Source: an uncultured Pseudoflavonifractor sp.
GTDB lineage: Bacteria; Bacillota; Clostridia; Oscillospirales; Oscillospiraceae
Direction of reading: 5' to 3'
Assembly (NCBI GenBank): GCA_947425785.1
Contig: CANEAY010000001.1
Coordinates: 1 to 64,000, forward strand
Length of the DNA: 64,000 nucleotides
In this document: positions 34,627 to 43,229 of the stretch, one piece after another
Numbering within the stretch: position 1 is the first letter of the stretch
Layout: each line of letters opens with the position of its first letter
Notes under the pieces: model-generated
Seen by the model: only the letters and a program-made list of their open reading frames with translations
The model's database searches: none
What the model was told of the DNA's origin: nothing
Translations under genes and position numbers: made by a program

Positions 34627-36837
34627 ATGGATGAATTCCCTAACTGCATAGAGGGCGCCGTGGACACGGTGGTCTACCAGAATGAGGAGAACGGCTACAC
34701 CGTTCTCCGGCTGGACGTAGGGGAGGAGGAGCCCGTCACCGTGGTGGGCTGTATGCCCAGGGTGGCCCCCGGCGAGAGCCTGTGGGCCCAAGGCCAGTGG
34801 ACACGTCACGCCACCTACGGTACCCAGTTCAAAGCGGAGGTGGCCCGCCGGGGGATGCCCCAGGGGGAGAAGGCCATATTCGACTATCTGGCCTCCGGGG
34901 CGGTGAAGGGCATCGGCATGGCCACCGCCCGGCGGATGGTGGAGGAGTTCGGCGAGGTGGCCCTGGACGTGCTGGAGCGCACCCCGGAAAAGCTCACCGC
35001 CATCAAGGGCATCACCAAAAAGCGGGCGGAGTCCATGGGGGAGGCATTTCGCCTCCAGATGGGGATGCGCCGCCTGTTGGACTTCCTGTTGGAGCACAGT
35101 TTGCCCCCCCAGCTGGGGATGCCCCTCTACCGCCGCTTTGGGGATCGGGCGCTGGAGGCGGTGGAGGCCAACCCCTACCTGCTCTCCGAGGGGGAGATGT
35201 CCATTCCCTTTGCCCAGGCGGACAAGCTGGCCCTGGAGTTGGGCTTTGCCGGCGACCATCCCCAGCGTTTGGAGGCGGGAGTGGCCTTTGTGCTCCAGCA
35301 CAACCTGGATAACGGCCACACCTTCCTGCCCCGGCAGAAGCTGCTGCAGGCGGCAGCCGCCCTTTTGGGGACGCCCGACCCGGAAAGCCTGGAGGACGCT
35401 CTGGAAGTCCTCCTGGAGCGGGGGGCGGTGATCGAAGAGGCGGCGGCGGGGGAGGACGCCTGCTACCTGGCCCTGTTCCACAAGGCGGAGACCATTGTGG
35501 CAGAGCGGATCTCCGCTATGAGCCGCAGCGAGCTGTGTCCCCCCGAGGATATGGAGGGGCTTATTACCCGCATGGAGAAGGAGCAGGGCATCACCTACGC
35601 TCCCCAGCAGCGGTCGGCGGTGGAGATGGCGGCCCGGTGCCAGGTCATGCTCCTCACCGGCGGCCCCGGCACGGGCAAAACCACCTCCCTGAAAGGCATC
35701 TTGTCCCTATTTGAGGGCATGGGTCTGGAGACCGCCCTGGCCGCCCCTACAGGCCGGGCGGCAAAGAGAATGGGGGAACTGTGCGGCGCGGAGGGCACCA
35801 CCATCCACCGCCTGCTGGAGACCCGCTTCGATCCCAAGGTGGGCGATCTGGTCTTTGCCCACAATGAGGATAACCCCCTGAAGGCCGACGCGGTCATTGT
35901 GGATGAGACCTCTATGGTCGACATCATATTGATGGCGGCCCTCCTGTCCGGCCTTCGGGAGGACTGCCGCCTGGTGCTGGTGGGCGACCCGGATCAGCTC
36001 CCCTCCGTAGGGGCGGGAAATCTGCTCTCCGACCTGATCCGCAGCGGCAAGGTGCCCATGGTGCGGCTGACCGAGGTGTTCCGCCAGGCGGCCCAGAGCG
36101 CCATCATCCGTTCCGCCCACCAGGTGAACCAGGGGGTGGCCCCTGTCCTGAAAAACGACAGCGCCCAGGACGTGTTCTTCCTGCGCCGGGCCGACCCCGC
36201 TCTGGCGGAGGAGACCATTGTGGAGCTGGTGGGCAAGCGCCTGCCGGAGAATATGGGCATCCCCTCCCACCAGATACAGGTGCTCTCTCCCACCCGGAAG
36301 TACGCCGGGGGCACCGCCAGCCTCAACCAGGCACTCCAGCAGGCCCTGAACCCGCCGGCGGAGGACAAGGGGGAGCGGAAATTCGGCCCTTATATCTTCC
36401 GGCAGGGCGACCGGGTCATGCAGGTGAAGAACAACTACGACGTACTCTGGAAAACGTCCGGCGGCCTGGAGATGGGCATGGGAGTTTTCAATGGGGATGT
36501 GGGCCACATCACAGAGGTGGACAACCGCCGGGAGATCATCACGGTGGACTTCGAGGGCCACATCGTGGAATACTCCCCCGATATGCTGGGAGAGCTGGAG
36601 CCTGCCTATGCCATGACCGTACATAAATCCCAGGGCAGCGAGTACCGGGCGGTGGTGCTCACCGCTTTGGATACCGCCCCCCGTCTGCTCACCCGGGGCG
36701 TGCTCTACACCGCCATCACCCGGGCCAGGGAGCTGCTGGTCATCGTGGGGGAGGAGGGGGTCATCGCCCGGATGACCGCCAACAACCGCCAGTCCAAACG
36801 GTATTCCGGCCTGCGGTGGCGGCTGGCGGAGGGATGA
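34627..36837 (+). CDS. recD2: RecD2-type ATP-dependent DNA helicase
   Basis: A 5'-3' superfamily 1B helicase implicated in replication-fork and mismatch-repair functions in Gram-positives; unlike E. coli RecD it acts without RecBC. The 736-residue protein has the long N-terminal extension with helix-hairpin-helix segments (LASGAVKGIGMATARRMVEE, KLTAIKGITKKRAE), Walker A LLTGGPGTGKTT, Walker B VIVDETSMVD, GDPDQLPSVGAG, and motif VI near YAMTVHKSQGSEY. ATG 34627 lies 7 bases after GGAAGG; the longer frame from 34525 overlaps the upstream gene. Confidence 0.94.
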   Translation: MDEFPNCIEGAVDTVVYQNEENGYTVLRLDVGEEEPVTVVGCMPRVAPGESLWAQGQWTRHATYGTQFKAEVARRGMPQGEKAIFDYLASGAVKGIGMATARRMVEEFGEVALDVLERTPEKLTAIKGITKKRAESMGEAFRLQMGMRRLLDFLLEHSLPPQLGMPLYRRFGDRALEAVEANPYLLSEGEMSIPFAQADKLALELGFAGDHPQRLEAGVAFVLQHNLDNGHTFLPRQKLLQAAAALLGTPDPESLEDALEVLLERGAVIEEAAAGEDACYLALFHKAETIVAERISAMSRSELCPPEDMEGLITRMEKEQGITYAPQQRSAVEMAARCQVMLLTGGPGTGKTTSLKGILSLFEGMGLETALAAPTGRAAKRMGELCGAEGTTIHRLLETRFDPKVGDLVFAHNEDNPLKADAVIVDETSMVDIILMAALLSGLREDCRLVLVGDPDQLPSVGAGNLLSDLIRSGKVPMVRLTEVFRQAAQSAIIRSAHQVNQGVAPVLKNDSAQDVFFLRRADPALAEETIVELVGKRLPENMGIPSHQIQVLSPTRKYAGGTASLNQALQQALNPPAEDKGERKFGPYIFRQGDRVMQVKNNYDVLWKTSGGLEMGMGVFNGDVGHITEVDNRREIITVDFEGHIVEYSPDMLGELEPAYAMTVHKSQGSEYRAVVLTALDTAPRLLTRGVLYTAITRARELLVIVGEEGVIARMTANNRQSKRYSGLRWRLAEG

Positions 36838-36846
36838 ATTGAAGAC

Positions 36847-36884
36847 AAAAAAGGCCCCAGGCGGTGACGCCTGGGGCCTTTTTT
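36847..36884 (+). terminator. Terminator of recD2
   Basis: GGCCCCAGGCG-GTGA-CGCCTGGGGCC flanked by A6 and T6, 10 bases after the stop codon. Confidence 0.9.
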
Positions 36885-36942
36885 ACGGCGGTGACGGACT
36901 TCCTGAATATTCCAGAAAAAGGTATTTTATTCCGGGGAATGC

Positions 36943-36971
36943 TTGACAAAAAAGGATCCGCTTATTAAAAT
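36943..36971 (+). promoter_or_regulatory. Strong promoter of the tandem M20 genes
   Basis: TTGACA (36943-36948) and TAAAAT (36966-36971) are separated by 17 bases. Upstream at 36905-36912 is the palindrome GAATATTC within a longer imperfect inverted repeat, a possible regulator site. Confidence 0.8.
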
Positions 36972-37011
36972 AAACCACACATAAGCACAAAAATGTGACA
37001 GGAGGATGGTT

Positions 37012-38172
37012 ATGGAACAGTTCTACGAACAAATTCGCAATTACATCGACGCCCACCGTCAGGAGATGCTGGATCTGTGGCGCGACCTGGTAAATACCGA
37101 GAGCGGCCCGGCCCAGAAGGAGGGCGTGGACGCGGTGAACGCCCTGCTGCGCAAGGAGATGGAGGCCTGCGGCATTTCGGTGCAGTCCATCCCCATGGAG
37201 AAGGTGGGCGACATCCTGGTGGCCCAGTGGGACAACGGCAGCCAGCTGCCCCCCATCCTGCTCATCGGCCACATGGACACAGTCTTTAAGCCCGGCGCCG
37301 CCACCGAGAACCCCTTCCGCATCGACGCCGAGGGCAAGGTTCACGGCCCCGGCTGTCTGGATATGAAGGGGGGCGTGGTCATCGCCCTCTACGCCGTTAA
37401 GGCCCTTCAGTCGGTGGGATATGACAAGCATCCTGTCATGTTTGTCCTGGCCGGAGATGAGGAGACCCTCCACCAGAACTCCAACGCCCAGGAGGTCATG
37501 GGTCAGGTGATGAAGGGGGCCTGCGCCGCCTTCAATTTTGAGACCGGCTATCCTGACGAGGGCATCGTGGTGGGCCGCAAGGGCGGCAGCATCGTGGTTT
37601 TCGACATCGAGGGCGTGGCCGCCCATTCCGGCATCGCCCCGGAGAAGGGCCGTTCCGCCATTGCCGAGGCGGCCCACAAGATCCTGGCCATCCAGGCCCT
37701 CAACGACATCCCCCGGGGAAAGCTCATCAACTGCGGCCTTGTTTCCGGCGGCATCGGGGAGAATACCATCCCCGGCGCCTGCTCCATCCGCTGCGGCCTT
37801 CGGTTCCCCACGGTGGCCATTAAGGAAGAGCTGATGGCCGACTGCAGGGCCATCGCCGACACGGTGAGCATCGAGGGCACCAAGACCACCATGCGGGTGG
37901 AGATGGTCATGGATCCCATGGAGCGTACCGAGGGCGTTCAGAAGCTCTACGAGCTGGTGGAGGAGACCGCCCGCGATATGGGCTACGGCGAAGTCCATCC
38001 CTTTGAGGTGGGCGGCGTGTCCGATTCCTCTGTGGCTGTGGTGGCGGGGGTGCCTACCGTCTGCGCCATGGGCGTGAAGGGTGAGTTCAACCACACCGAG
38101 CGGGAATATGCCCAGATGGAGAGCCTGTTTACCCGCACGGCTCTGGCCGCCGCCTGTATTGCAAGGATCTGA
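37012..38172 (+). CDS. M20 family zinc peptidase, carboxypeptidase G2-like, copy 1
   Basis: A 386-residue cytoplasmic di-zinc hydrolase of the glutamate carboxypeptidase branch, which typically removes C-terminal glutamate or cleaves N-acyl amino acids. Metal and catalytic motifs are intact: LIGHMDTVF (H and catalytic D), GCLDMKGG (bridging D), AGDEET (general-base E and ligand E), FETGYPDEG, and a late histidine in EFNHTERE. ATG 37012 has GGAGG 6 bases upstream; ATG 37006 abuts it. A close paralogue follows after 22 bases, with near-identical DNA in the first 90 bases of the genes, a recent duplication or gene conversion. Confidence 0.9.
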   Translation: MEQFYEQIRNYIDAHRQEMLDLWRDLVNTESGPAQKEGVDAVNALLRKEMEACGISVQSIPMEKVGDILVAQWDNGSQLPPILLIGHMDTVFKPGAATENPFRIDAEGKVHGPGCLDMKGGVVIALYAVKALQSVGYDKHPVMFVLAGDEETLHQNSNAQEVMGQVMKGACAAFNFETGYPDEGIVVGRKGGSIVVFDIEGVAAHSGIAPEKGRSAIAEAAHKILAIQALNDIPRGKLINCGLVSGGIGENTIPGACSIRCGLRFPTVAIKEELMADCRAIADTVSIEGTKTTMRVEMVMDPMERTEGVQKLYELVEETARDMGYGEVHPFEVGGVSDSSVAVVAGVPTVCAMGVKGEFNHTEREYAQMESLFTRTALAAACIARI

Positions 38173-38194
38173 ATAAAAAGGTGTGAACAAGACC

Positions 38195-39355
38195 ATGGAA
38201 CATATTGACGCCATTCGCGGTTATATCGACGCCCACCGCCAGGAGATGCTGGATCTGTGGCGCGACCTGGTGAACACCGAGAGCGGCCCCGCCCAGAAGG
38301 AGGGGGTCGGCGCGGTGTGCCGCCGGCTCTGCGCCGAGATGGAGGCCTCGAGGATACATACCAGGACTGTCCCCATGGAGGACGGTTCTAATGTGCTGGC
38401 AGCGGACTGGGATAACGGCAGTCAGGAGGCTCCTATCCTCCTCATCGGCCACATGGACACCGTGTTCCAGCCGGGAGCGGCGGTGAAGAACCCCTTCCGC
38501 ATTGATGCCGACGGCACCGCCCATGGCCCCGGCGTCCTGGACATGAAGGCGGGGCTGGTCATCGCCCTCTATGCTGTGAGGGCGCTCCAAAGTGTGGGCT
38601 GGGCAGGGCGCAATATCCGCTTCCTCTTTGCCGGGGACGAGGAGACCGCCCACAAGAATTCTGACGCCAAGGCAGTCATGGCCCGGGAGGCCCGGGGCTG
38701 TGCCGCCGCCTTTAATTTTGAGACGGGGTACCTGGATGACGGCATCGTGGTGGGCCGCCGGGGTGCCGCCATCGTCAACTTCCATGTCACCGGCGTCTCC
38801 GCCCACTCCGGCATTGAGCCGGAGAAGGGCCGTTCGGCTATTTTGGAGGCCTCCCACCGCATCATCGCCCTGGAGGCCCTCAACGATATCCCCAGAAGCA
38901 AGCTGCTCAACTGCGGACTTATCACCGGCGGGGAGAGCTCCAATACGGTGCCTGACAGCTGTACCATCACGGCGGCCCTCCGCTTTCCCACCATCGCCAT
39001 CAAGGAGGAACTGCTGGAGGATTGCCGCCGCATCGTGGAGGCGCCCTCTGTTGTACCGGACACCGCCGTCACCATGACGTTGGGCGGGGTGTTTGACCCC
39101 ATGGAGCACACCGAGGGCGTCCAGAAGCTCTATGAACTGGTGGAGGAGACCGCCCGGGAGATCGGTTACGGCCCTGTCCACCCCTTCGAGGTCAGCGGTG
39201 CCTCCGATTCCTCCATCTCGGTGAATGAGGGGGTGCCCACCGTCTGTGCCATGGGCGTCCGGGGGGCCTTCAACCACATCGAGCGGGAATACGCGGTGGT
39301 GGAGTCCCTGTTCCAGCGCACCCTTCTGGCCGCCGCCTGCATCATGCGGGTGTAA
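38195..39355 (+). CDS. M20 family zinc peptidase, carboxypeptidase G2-like, copy 2
   Basis: Tandem paralogue of the preceding gene, the same length (386 residues) with the same motifs: LIGHMDTVF, GVLDMKAG, AGDEETAHKNSD, FETGYLDDG and AFNHIERE. A GTG at 38183 could also start translation; ATG 38195 matches the paralogue's N-terminus better, though its ribosome site (AAAAAGG) is rather far. Divergence is concentrated in residues 20-60 and 90-110, which could alter substrate choice. The gene converges on the regulator at 39381 with only 25 bases between and no obvious terminator. Confidence 0.9.
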   Translation: MEHIDAIRGYIDAHRQEMLDLWRDLVNTESGPAQKEGVGAVCRRLCAEMEASRIHTRTVPMEDGSNVLAADWDNGSQEAPILLIGHMDTVFQPGAAVKNPFRIDADGTAHGPGVLDMKAGLVIALYAVRALQSVGWAGRNIRFLFAGDEETAHKNSDAKAVMAREARGCAAAFNFETGYLDDGIVVGRRGAAIVNFHVTGVSAHSGIEPEKGRSAILEASHRIIALEALNDIPRSKLLNCGLITGGESSNTVPDSCTITAALRFPTIAIKEELLEDCRRIVEAPSVVPDTAVTMTLGGVFDPMEHTEGVQKLYELVEETAREIGYGPVHPFEVSGASDSSISVNEGVPTVCAMGVRGAFNHIEREYAVVESLFQRTLLAAACIMRV

Positions 39356-39380
39356 GAAAGCGGGCCAGGACGACTTTGGA

Positions 39381-40718
39381 TCAGTCCCTCTCCTGCCGCC
39401 CCGCGATCACGGTGTCGGGGAGGGTGATCTTCATCACCCGGGCAGGACGGCCCTTGCCGCTGGAGCGCTTTCCCACGGTGAAGACACAGCCGGCCTCCTC
39501 CAGCTGCGCCAGGATGCGGTTGACACTGCGGGAGGTGATGCCCAGCTTCTGGGCAAGCTCCTCCGAGGTGGTGACGTTTCCATCCCGCACCAGGATCTGG
39601 GCGAGGCGCTCCAGGGTATCGACGCCCACCTTGACCCGCCGGGCAAAAAAGGAGGAGCTGCCGTGCTCCAGGCTGCCCGCGTCGGTGTGGGAGATGACCT
39701 CGGCCAGCTGCATATCGTCCTCCACCAGGTAGGAATTGCTGCGCCGGTCATTTTGGGAAGCGTTCAGCGCCATGGAGGCTCTGGACTTTGCCTCCAGCAT
39801 GGTGCTGCCGATCCCCATGCCCACCCAGACCTTATAGTTGGGAGTACGGCGGCCAAACTGGAGCAGCTCCTGGTGGGCGCCGCTTCTCAGGAAGCCGTTG
39901 ATGAGCATATCCCGGCTGGTGGCGATAAAAAACAGCTCGGAGCCGTGCTCAAAGACGGCGGCCCCCATGCGCTGGGCAACGCTGAACAGCCGCTCCTTAA
40001 ACTCATTTTGATATCGGACTTTTTCCCACTCCCGGATGTCCAGATCCCGTTCGTCATCAAAGATATAGTCATAGCGGATGCTGATGACGGCCAGCTTGCC
40101 GTGGTTGCCCTGGGCGGAGAAATGGCGGATCTGGAGCAGATATACCTGCTCCCGGATGATCTCTTCGGCGGGGTAGGTGCGTACGCAGGGGATGCCCTCC
40201 GCCTGAAGCGGGGCCTGGATGTGCTCCATACTTGTGAAACACACCGAGGTCAGACCCTGCTGAAAGCAATCGCGGTGGAATTCCAGCAGGGCCTTTTCAT
40301 AGCCGGGCAGCTCGAAGTCGTAGGGGGCCTGGTAAAACCGTGTGTCCTTAATGCCGATGGACTCCAATACCTCGGTGAGCAGGGAGGGGTCATAGCGGTC
40401 TACGCTGATGCCCTTCAGGTCGTTGCCGCAGATGGTGGTGGCCTCCAGAAAAGCCTGGAGGGCGGCGGTGCGGCTGTGGGGCAGATAGCCCCAGGGGATG
40501 GTGGGGGCCAGCCGCTTGCGGGTATAGGCATAGTTGGTGGGGCCGGAAAAGAGGATGGCGTCTACGTCCTTATCTCTTTGGAGCTGGTCTGCCAGCTCCA
40601 CCGTTTCTTCAAAAAATTCCGTGCAGGAATACACCGGCTCCACATCGGCAATGTCCCGTTCCAAAACCCTGCGGATGAAGCTGACTGTGGTTTCCGGCCC
40701 GGTAACGGCAATTTTCAT
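39381..40718 (-). CDS. Three-domain transcriptional regulator (PrpR_N-like sensor, GGDEF-like middle, C-terminal winged helix)
   Basis: A 445-residue putative regulator set between the two peptidase groups. The N-terminal 200 residues (MKIAVTGPETTVSFIRR, AILFSGPTNYAYTRKRL, VCFTSMEHIQAPLQAEGIPC) look like a PrpR_N-type ligand sensor. About 212-345 resembles a degenerate GGDEF/cyclase-like domain (KLAVISIRYDYIF, VWVGMGIGSTMLEAKSRA) without a GGDEF signature. Residues 375-440 form a winged helix (TSEELAQKLGITSRSVNRIL). The order differs from PrpR-type sigma-54 activators, as no AAA domain is present. ATG 40718 has AGGAGG 7 bases upstream. Direct repeats at its own promoter suggest autoregulation. 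The family name is uncertain. Confidence 0.7.
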   Translation of the reverse strand: MKIAVTGPETTVSFIRRVLERDIADVEPVYSCTEFFEETVELADQLQRDKDVDAILFSGPTNYAYTRKRLAPTIPWGYLPHSRTAALQAFLEATTICGNDLKGISVDRYDPSLLTEVLESIGIKDTRFYQAPYDFELPGYEKALLEFHRDCFQQGLTSVCFTSMEHIQAPLQAEGIPCVRTYPAEEIIREQVYLLQIRHFSAQGNHGKLAVISIRYDYIFDDERDLDIREWEKVRYQNEFKERLFSVAQRMGAAVFEHGSELFFIATSRDMLINGFLRSGAHQELLQFGRRTPNYKVWVGMGIGSTMLEAKSRASMALNASQNDRRSNSYLVEDDMQLAEVISHTDAGSLEHGSSSFFARRVKVGVDTLERLAQILVRDGNVTTSEELAQKLGITSRSVNRILAQLEEAGCVFTVGKRSSGKGRPARVMKITLPDTVIAGRQERD

Positions 40719-40736
40719 GCGGTTTCCTCCTGACTT

Positions 40737-40764
40737 ATTTCGGACGTAAAAATGGATTTCGGAC
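40737..40764. promoter_or_regulatory. Direct-repeat operator candidate, ATTTCGGAC x2
   Basis: ATTTCGGAC occurs at 40737-40745 and 40756-40764, 19 bases apart (about two helical turns), on either side of the expected start of the regulator transcript. This suits a repressor binding as a tandem dimer. Confidence 0.6.
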
Positions 40765-40767
40765 ACT

Positions 40768-40796
40768 ATTTTACACCTATTAAAGATGCTGTGCAA
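40768..40796 (-). promoter_or_regulatory. Promoter of the three-domain regulator
   Basis: Minus-strand TTGCAC (40796-40791) and TAAAAT (40773-40768) are 17 bases apart, giving a start near 40761. Confidence 0.7.
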
Positions 40797-40833
40797 GCGG
40801 TATTCTAAATTACTGTTAAAAATGGTTAAAATT

Positions 40834-40852
40834 TTTATTGCTGTGCAATAAA
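40834..40852. promoter_or_regulatory. Perfect palindrome upstream of the PepT-like operon
   Basis: TTTATTGC-TGT-GCAATAAA is a perfect 19-base inverted repeat; its right half TGCTGTGCAA recurs in part at 40787-40796. It is a candidate binding site controlling the plus-strand peptidase operon, whose promoter I could not define. Confidence 0.5.
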
Positions 40853-40857
40853 CGAGC

Positions 40858-40886
40858 GCATGGTTTTGCCGGAGGTAAAACCATGC
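40858..40886 (+). promoter_or_regulatory. Leader hairpin with short upstream frames before the PepT-like operon
   Basis: GCATGGTTTT and AAAACCATGC form a 10 bp stem presenting GCCGGAGGT in the loop. The loop GGAGG could serve an ATG at 40883, opening a 17-codon frame that overlaps the true start at 40914. This may be a translational control leader. Confidence 0.4.
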
Positions 40887-40913
40887 TGAAAGTAAAAGCC
40901 GGAGGAGAGAACA

Positions 40914-42047
40914 ATGAGAAATCAAAGAATGTATGATGAGTTTTTGGAGCTGGTACAGACCGACTCCGCCTCCGGCAAGGAGGACGCCATTGCCGTCAAG
41001 CTGACCCGGAAGCTGGAGGAATTGGGCTTCACCGTCACCATGGACGACGCCGGGCCCAAGTTCGGCGGCGTGTGCGGCAACCTCATCGCCGTCCGTGAGG
41101 GAGAACTGGAGGGAGCGCTGATGCTCTCCTCCCACATGGATCGTGTCCCCAACGGCTTCGGTATCAAGCCGGTGGAGAAGGATGGGGTGCTCTACTCCGA
41201 CGGTACCACCATCCTGGCCGCCGACGATATTTCCGGCGTGTGCGCCATTTTGGAGGGCCTGCGCTGCACCATCGGTTCTGGCAGGCCCCTGCCCCGTCTG
41301 GAAGTGGTCTTCACCATCCAGGAGGAACTGTGCCTGGGCGGCGCCAAGGTCATGGATCCCAGCGTCCTGAAGGCCCATGTGGGCTATATTTTCGACTCCC
41401 CCGGCGGCGCGGGCCGCTTTATCAACGGCGCTCCCGGCCGGTATATTTTGAAGGCGGAGATCACCGGCAAGCCTGCCCATGCGGGCAACGCCCCGGAGAA
41501 GGGCATCGACGCCGCCAAGACCATGGCGGACATCATCTCCACCCTGAAGCAGGGACGGGTGGATGAGATCACCACCTCCAATTTCCCCCACCTGGAGTCC
41601 GGCGTTGGCTCTGCCAACATCAACGTGGTCAGCGACCACGCCCTCATTGAGGGGGAGGCCCGGAGCCGGGATCTCCAGCGGCTTTTAGACTATGTGGAGT
41701 ATTTCCGTGCCCACTGCCAGAAGGTGGCCGACGAGCACGGGGCCAAGATCAAGGTGACCACCGAGGAGAACTTCCTGCCCTTCCTCATCACGGAGGAGGA
41801 CGAGTCCATGGTCATCGCCAAGGCGGCCTGCGACAAGCTGGGCCTGCCCTTTGAGACCGCTGTTCTGGGCGGCGCCTTCGACGGCAATATCCACAATGCC
41901 CGGGGCATGGCCTGTATCGGCGTGGCCACCGGCTACGCCAAGAACCACACCACCGAGGAGCAGCTGACCCTGGAGGACTTCTTCCGCTCCGGCCAGCTGT
42001 GCGCGGCCCTTATCGAGACCTTTGCCGACAGATGCAAGGCGCAGTGA
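40914..42047 (+). CDS. PepT-like M20 peptidase, copy 1
   Basis: A 377-residue cytoplasmic zinc peptidase of the PepT-like subgroup of M20, related to tripeptide aminopeptidases. Visible are SSHMDRVPNG (metal His and catalytic Asp), TILAADDISGVC (bridging Asp), TIQEELCLGG (base and ligand Glu), a dimerisation lid (KPAHAGNAPEKGIDAA), EGEARSRD, and the final metal histidine region GYAKNHTTEE. The start follows GGAGGAGAGAACA. It is the first of three tandem homologues upstream of a carrier and a gamma-glutamyltransferase-like gene. Confidence 0.9.
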   Translation: MRNQRMYDEFLELVQTDSASGKEDAIAVKLTRKLEELGFTVTMDDAGPKFGGVCGNLIAVREGELEGALMLSSHMDRVPNGFGIKPVEKDGVLYSDGTTILAADDISGVCAILEGLRCTIGSGRPLPRLEVVFTIQEELCLGGAKVMDPSVLKAHVGYIFDSPGGAGRFINGAPGRYILKAEITGKPAHAGNAPEKGIDAAKTMADIISTLKQGRVDEITTSNFPHLESGVGSANINVVSDHALIEGEARSRDLQRLLDYVEYFRAHCQKVADEHGAKIKVTTEENFLPFLITEEDESMVIAKAACDKLGLPFETAVLGGAFDGNIHNARGMACIGVATGYAKNHTTEEQLTLEDFFRSGQLCAALIETFADRCKAQ

Positions 42048-42066
42048 GACAGAGGGAGGGCCTGCT

Positions 42067-43188
42067 GTGAGAAATGACAGGATGCTGGAGGAGTTCATTG
42101 AGCTTGTCTCCATTGATGCAGTCTCCGGCCAGGAGCTGGAGATCGCCAAAAGGCTCACCGCCAAGCTGGAGGAGCTGGGTTTTACCGTTACCATGGATAA
42201 GGCCGGGGAGGTCTTTTCCGGCAACTGCGGCAACTTGACCGCCATCCGCGAGGGGGAGCTGGACGGCGCACTCTTCCTCTCCTCCCACATGGACCGGATG
42301 CCCAACGGCTTCGGCATCAAGCCGGTGGAGAAGGATGGGGTGCTCTGCTCCGACGGCACCACCATCCTGGCCGCCGACGATATCTCCGGCGTGTGCACCA
42401 TCCTGGAAGGGGTGCGCCGGGCCATCGCCTCGGGCAAGCCCCTGCCCCGGCTGGAGATCCTGTTCTCCGTTCAGGAGGAGACCAATTTTGGCTCCAAGGC
42501 GGCGGACTACAGCGTGTTCCAGGCCAAGATGGGCTATGTTTTTGACGCTGCCGGCCCCACAGGACAGTTCATCAACGGAGCGCCCGGCGGCTATGACCTG
42601 GATGTATACATTACGGGAAAGGCAGCCCATGCGGGCAGCGCCCCGGAGAAGGGGATCAACGCCGCCAAGGTGCTGTGCGACATCGTTTCCAGCCTGCCCC
42701 AGGGCCGCATCGACGCCGAGACCACTGCCAATTATCCCATCTTGAGCACCGGGACAACGGCCCGGAATGTGATCTGTGACCAGGCCCACATCGCCGGCGA
42801 GGCCCGGAGCCGGGATCCCAAGAAGCTGGCGGACTACATAGAACGGTTCAAGACCACCTGCCAGGACATTGCCCAACGGCATGGAGCGGGTGTGGAACTG
42901 AAGATCGTGGAGGAATACCCCGCCTTTCTCGTGGAAGAGGATCACCCTCTTCTGACCATGGCCAAGCAGGTGTGCGGCCGGCTGGCGATTCCCTTTACGG
43001 TGATAGCCGGAGGCGGGGCCATGGACGCCAATATCTACACCGGGAAGGGCATCCCCTGTGTTGGCGTGGCCACAGGCTATACCAAAAACCACACCAGGGA
43101 AGAGCAGATGGTGCTGGCGGACTTTTTCAAAGCCGGTGCGCTGTGTGAGGCTCTTATCGAGGACTTTGCGGAGAGTCTGAAAAAATAA
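42067..43188 (+). CDS. PepT-like M20 peptidase, copy 2
   Basis: Second tandem homologue, 373 residues, with SSHMDRMPNG, TILAADDISGVC, SVQEETNFGSK, the lid AAHAGSAPEKGINAAK and GYTKNHTREE all retained, so it should be active. GTG 42067 is chosen because GGGAGGG is 8 bases upstream and the protein then begins RNDRMLEEF like its neighbours. It starts 19 bases after the first copy. Confidence 0.9.
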   Translation: MRNDRMLEEFIELVSIDAVSGQELEIAKRLTAKLEELGFTVTMDKAGEVFSGNCGNLTAIREGELDGALFLSSHMDRMPNGFGIKPVEKDGVLCSDGTTILAADDISGVCTILEGVRRAIASGKPLPRLEILFSVQEETNFGSKAADYSVFQAKMGYVFDAAGPTGQFINGAPGGYDLDVYITGKAAHAGSAPEKGINAAKVLCDIVSSLPQGRIDAETTANYPILSTGTTARNVICDQAHIAGEARSRDPKKLADYIERFKTTCQDIAQRHGAGVELKIVEEYPAFLVEEDHPLLTMAKQVCGRLAIPFTVIAGGGAMDANIYTGKGIPCVGVATGYTKNHTREEQMVLADFFKAGALCEALIEDFAESLKK

Positions 43189-43229
43189 GTGAGCACGACC
43201 CCCAATCAAAAACAGGAGGTTTTGTAAGA

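Noticed and set aside
39225-40733. 502-codon plus-strand frame opposite the regulator
   Set aside because: Begins inside the M20 gene and is antisense to a frame with a good ribosome site, promoter and recognisable winged helix.
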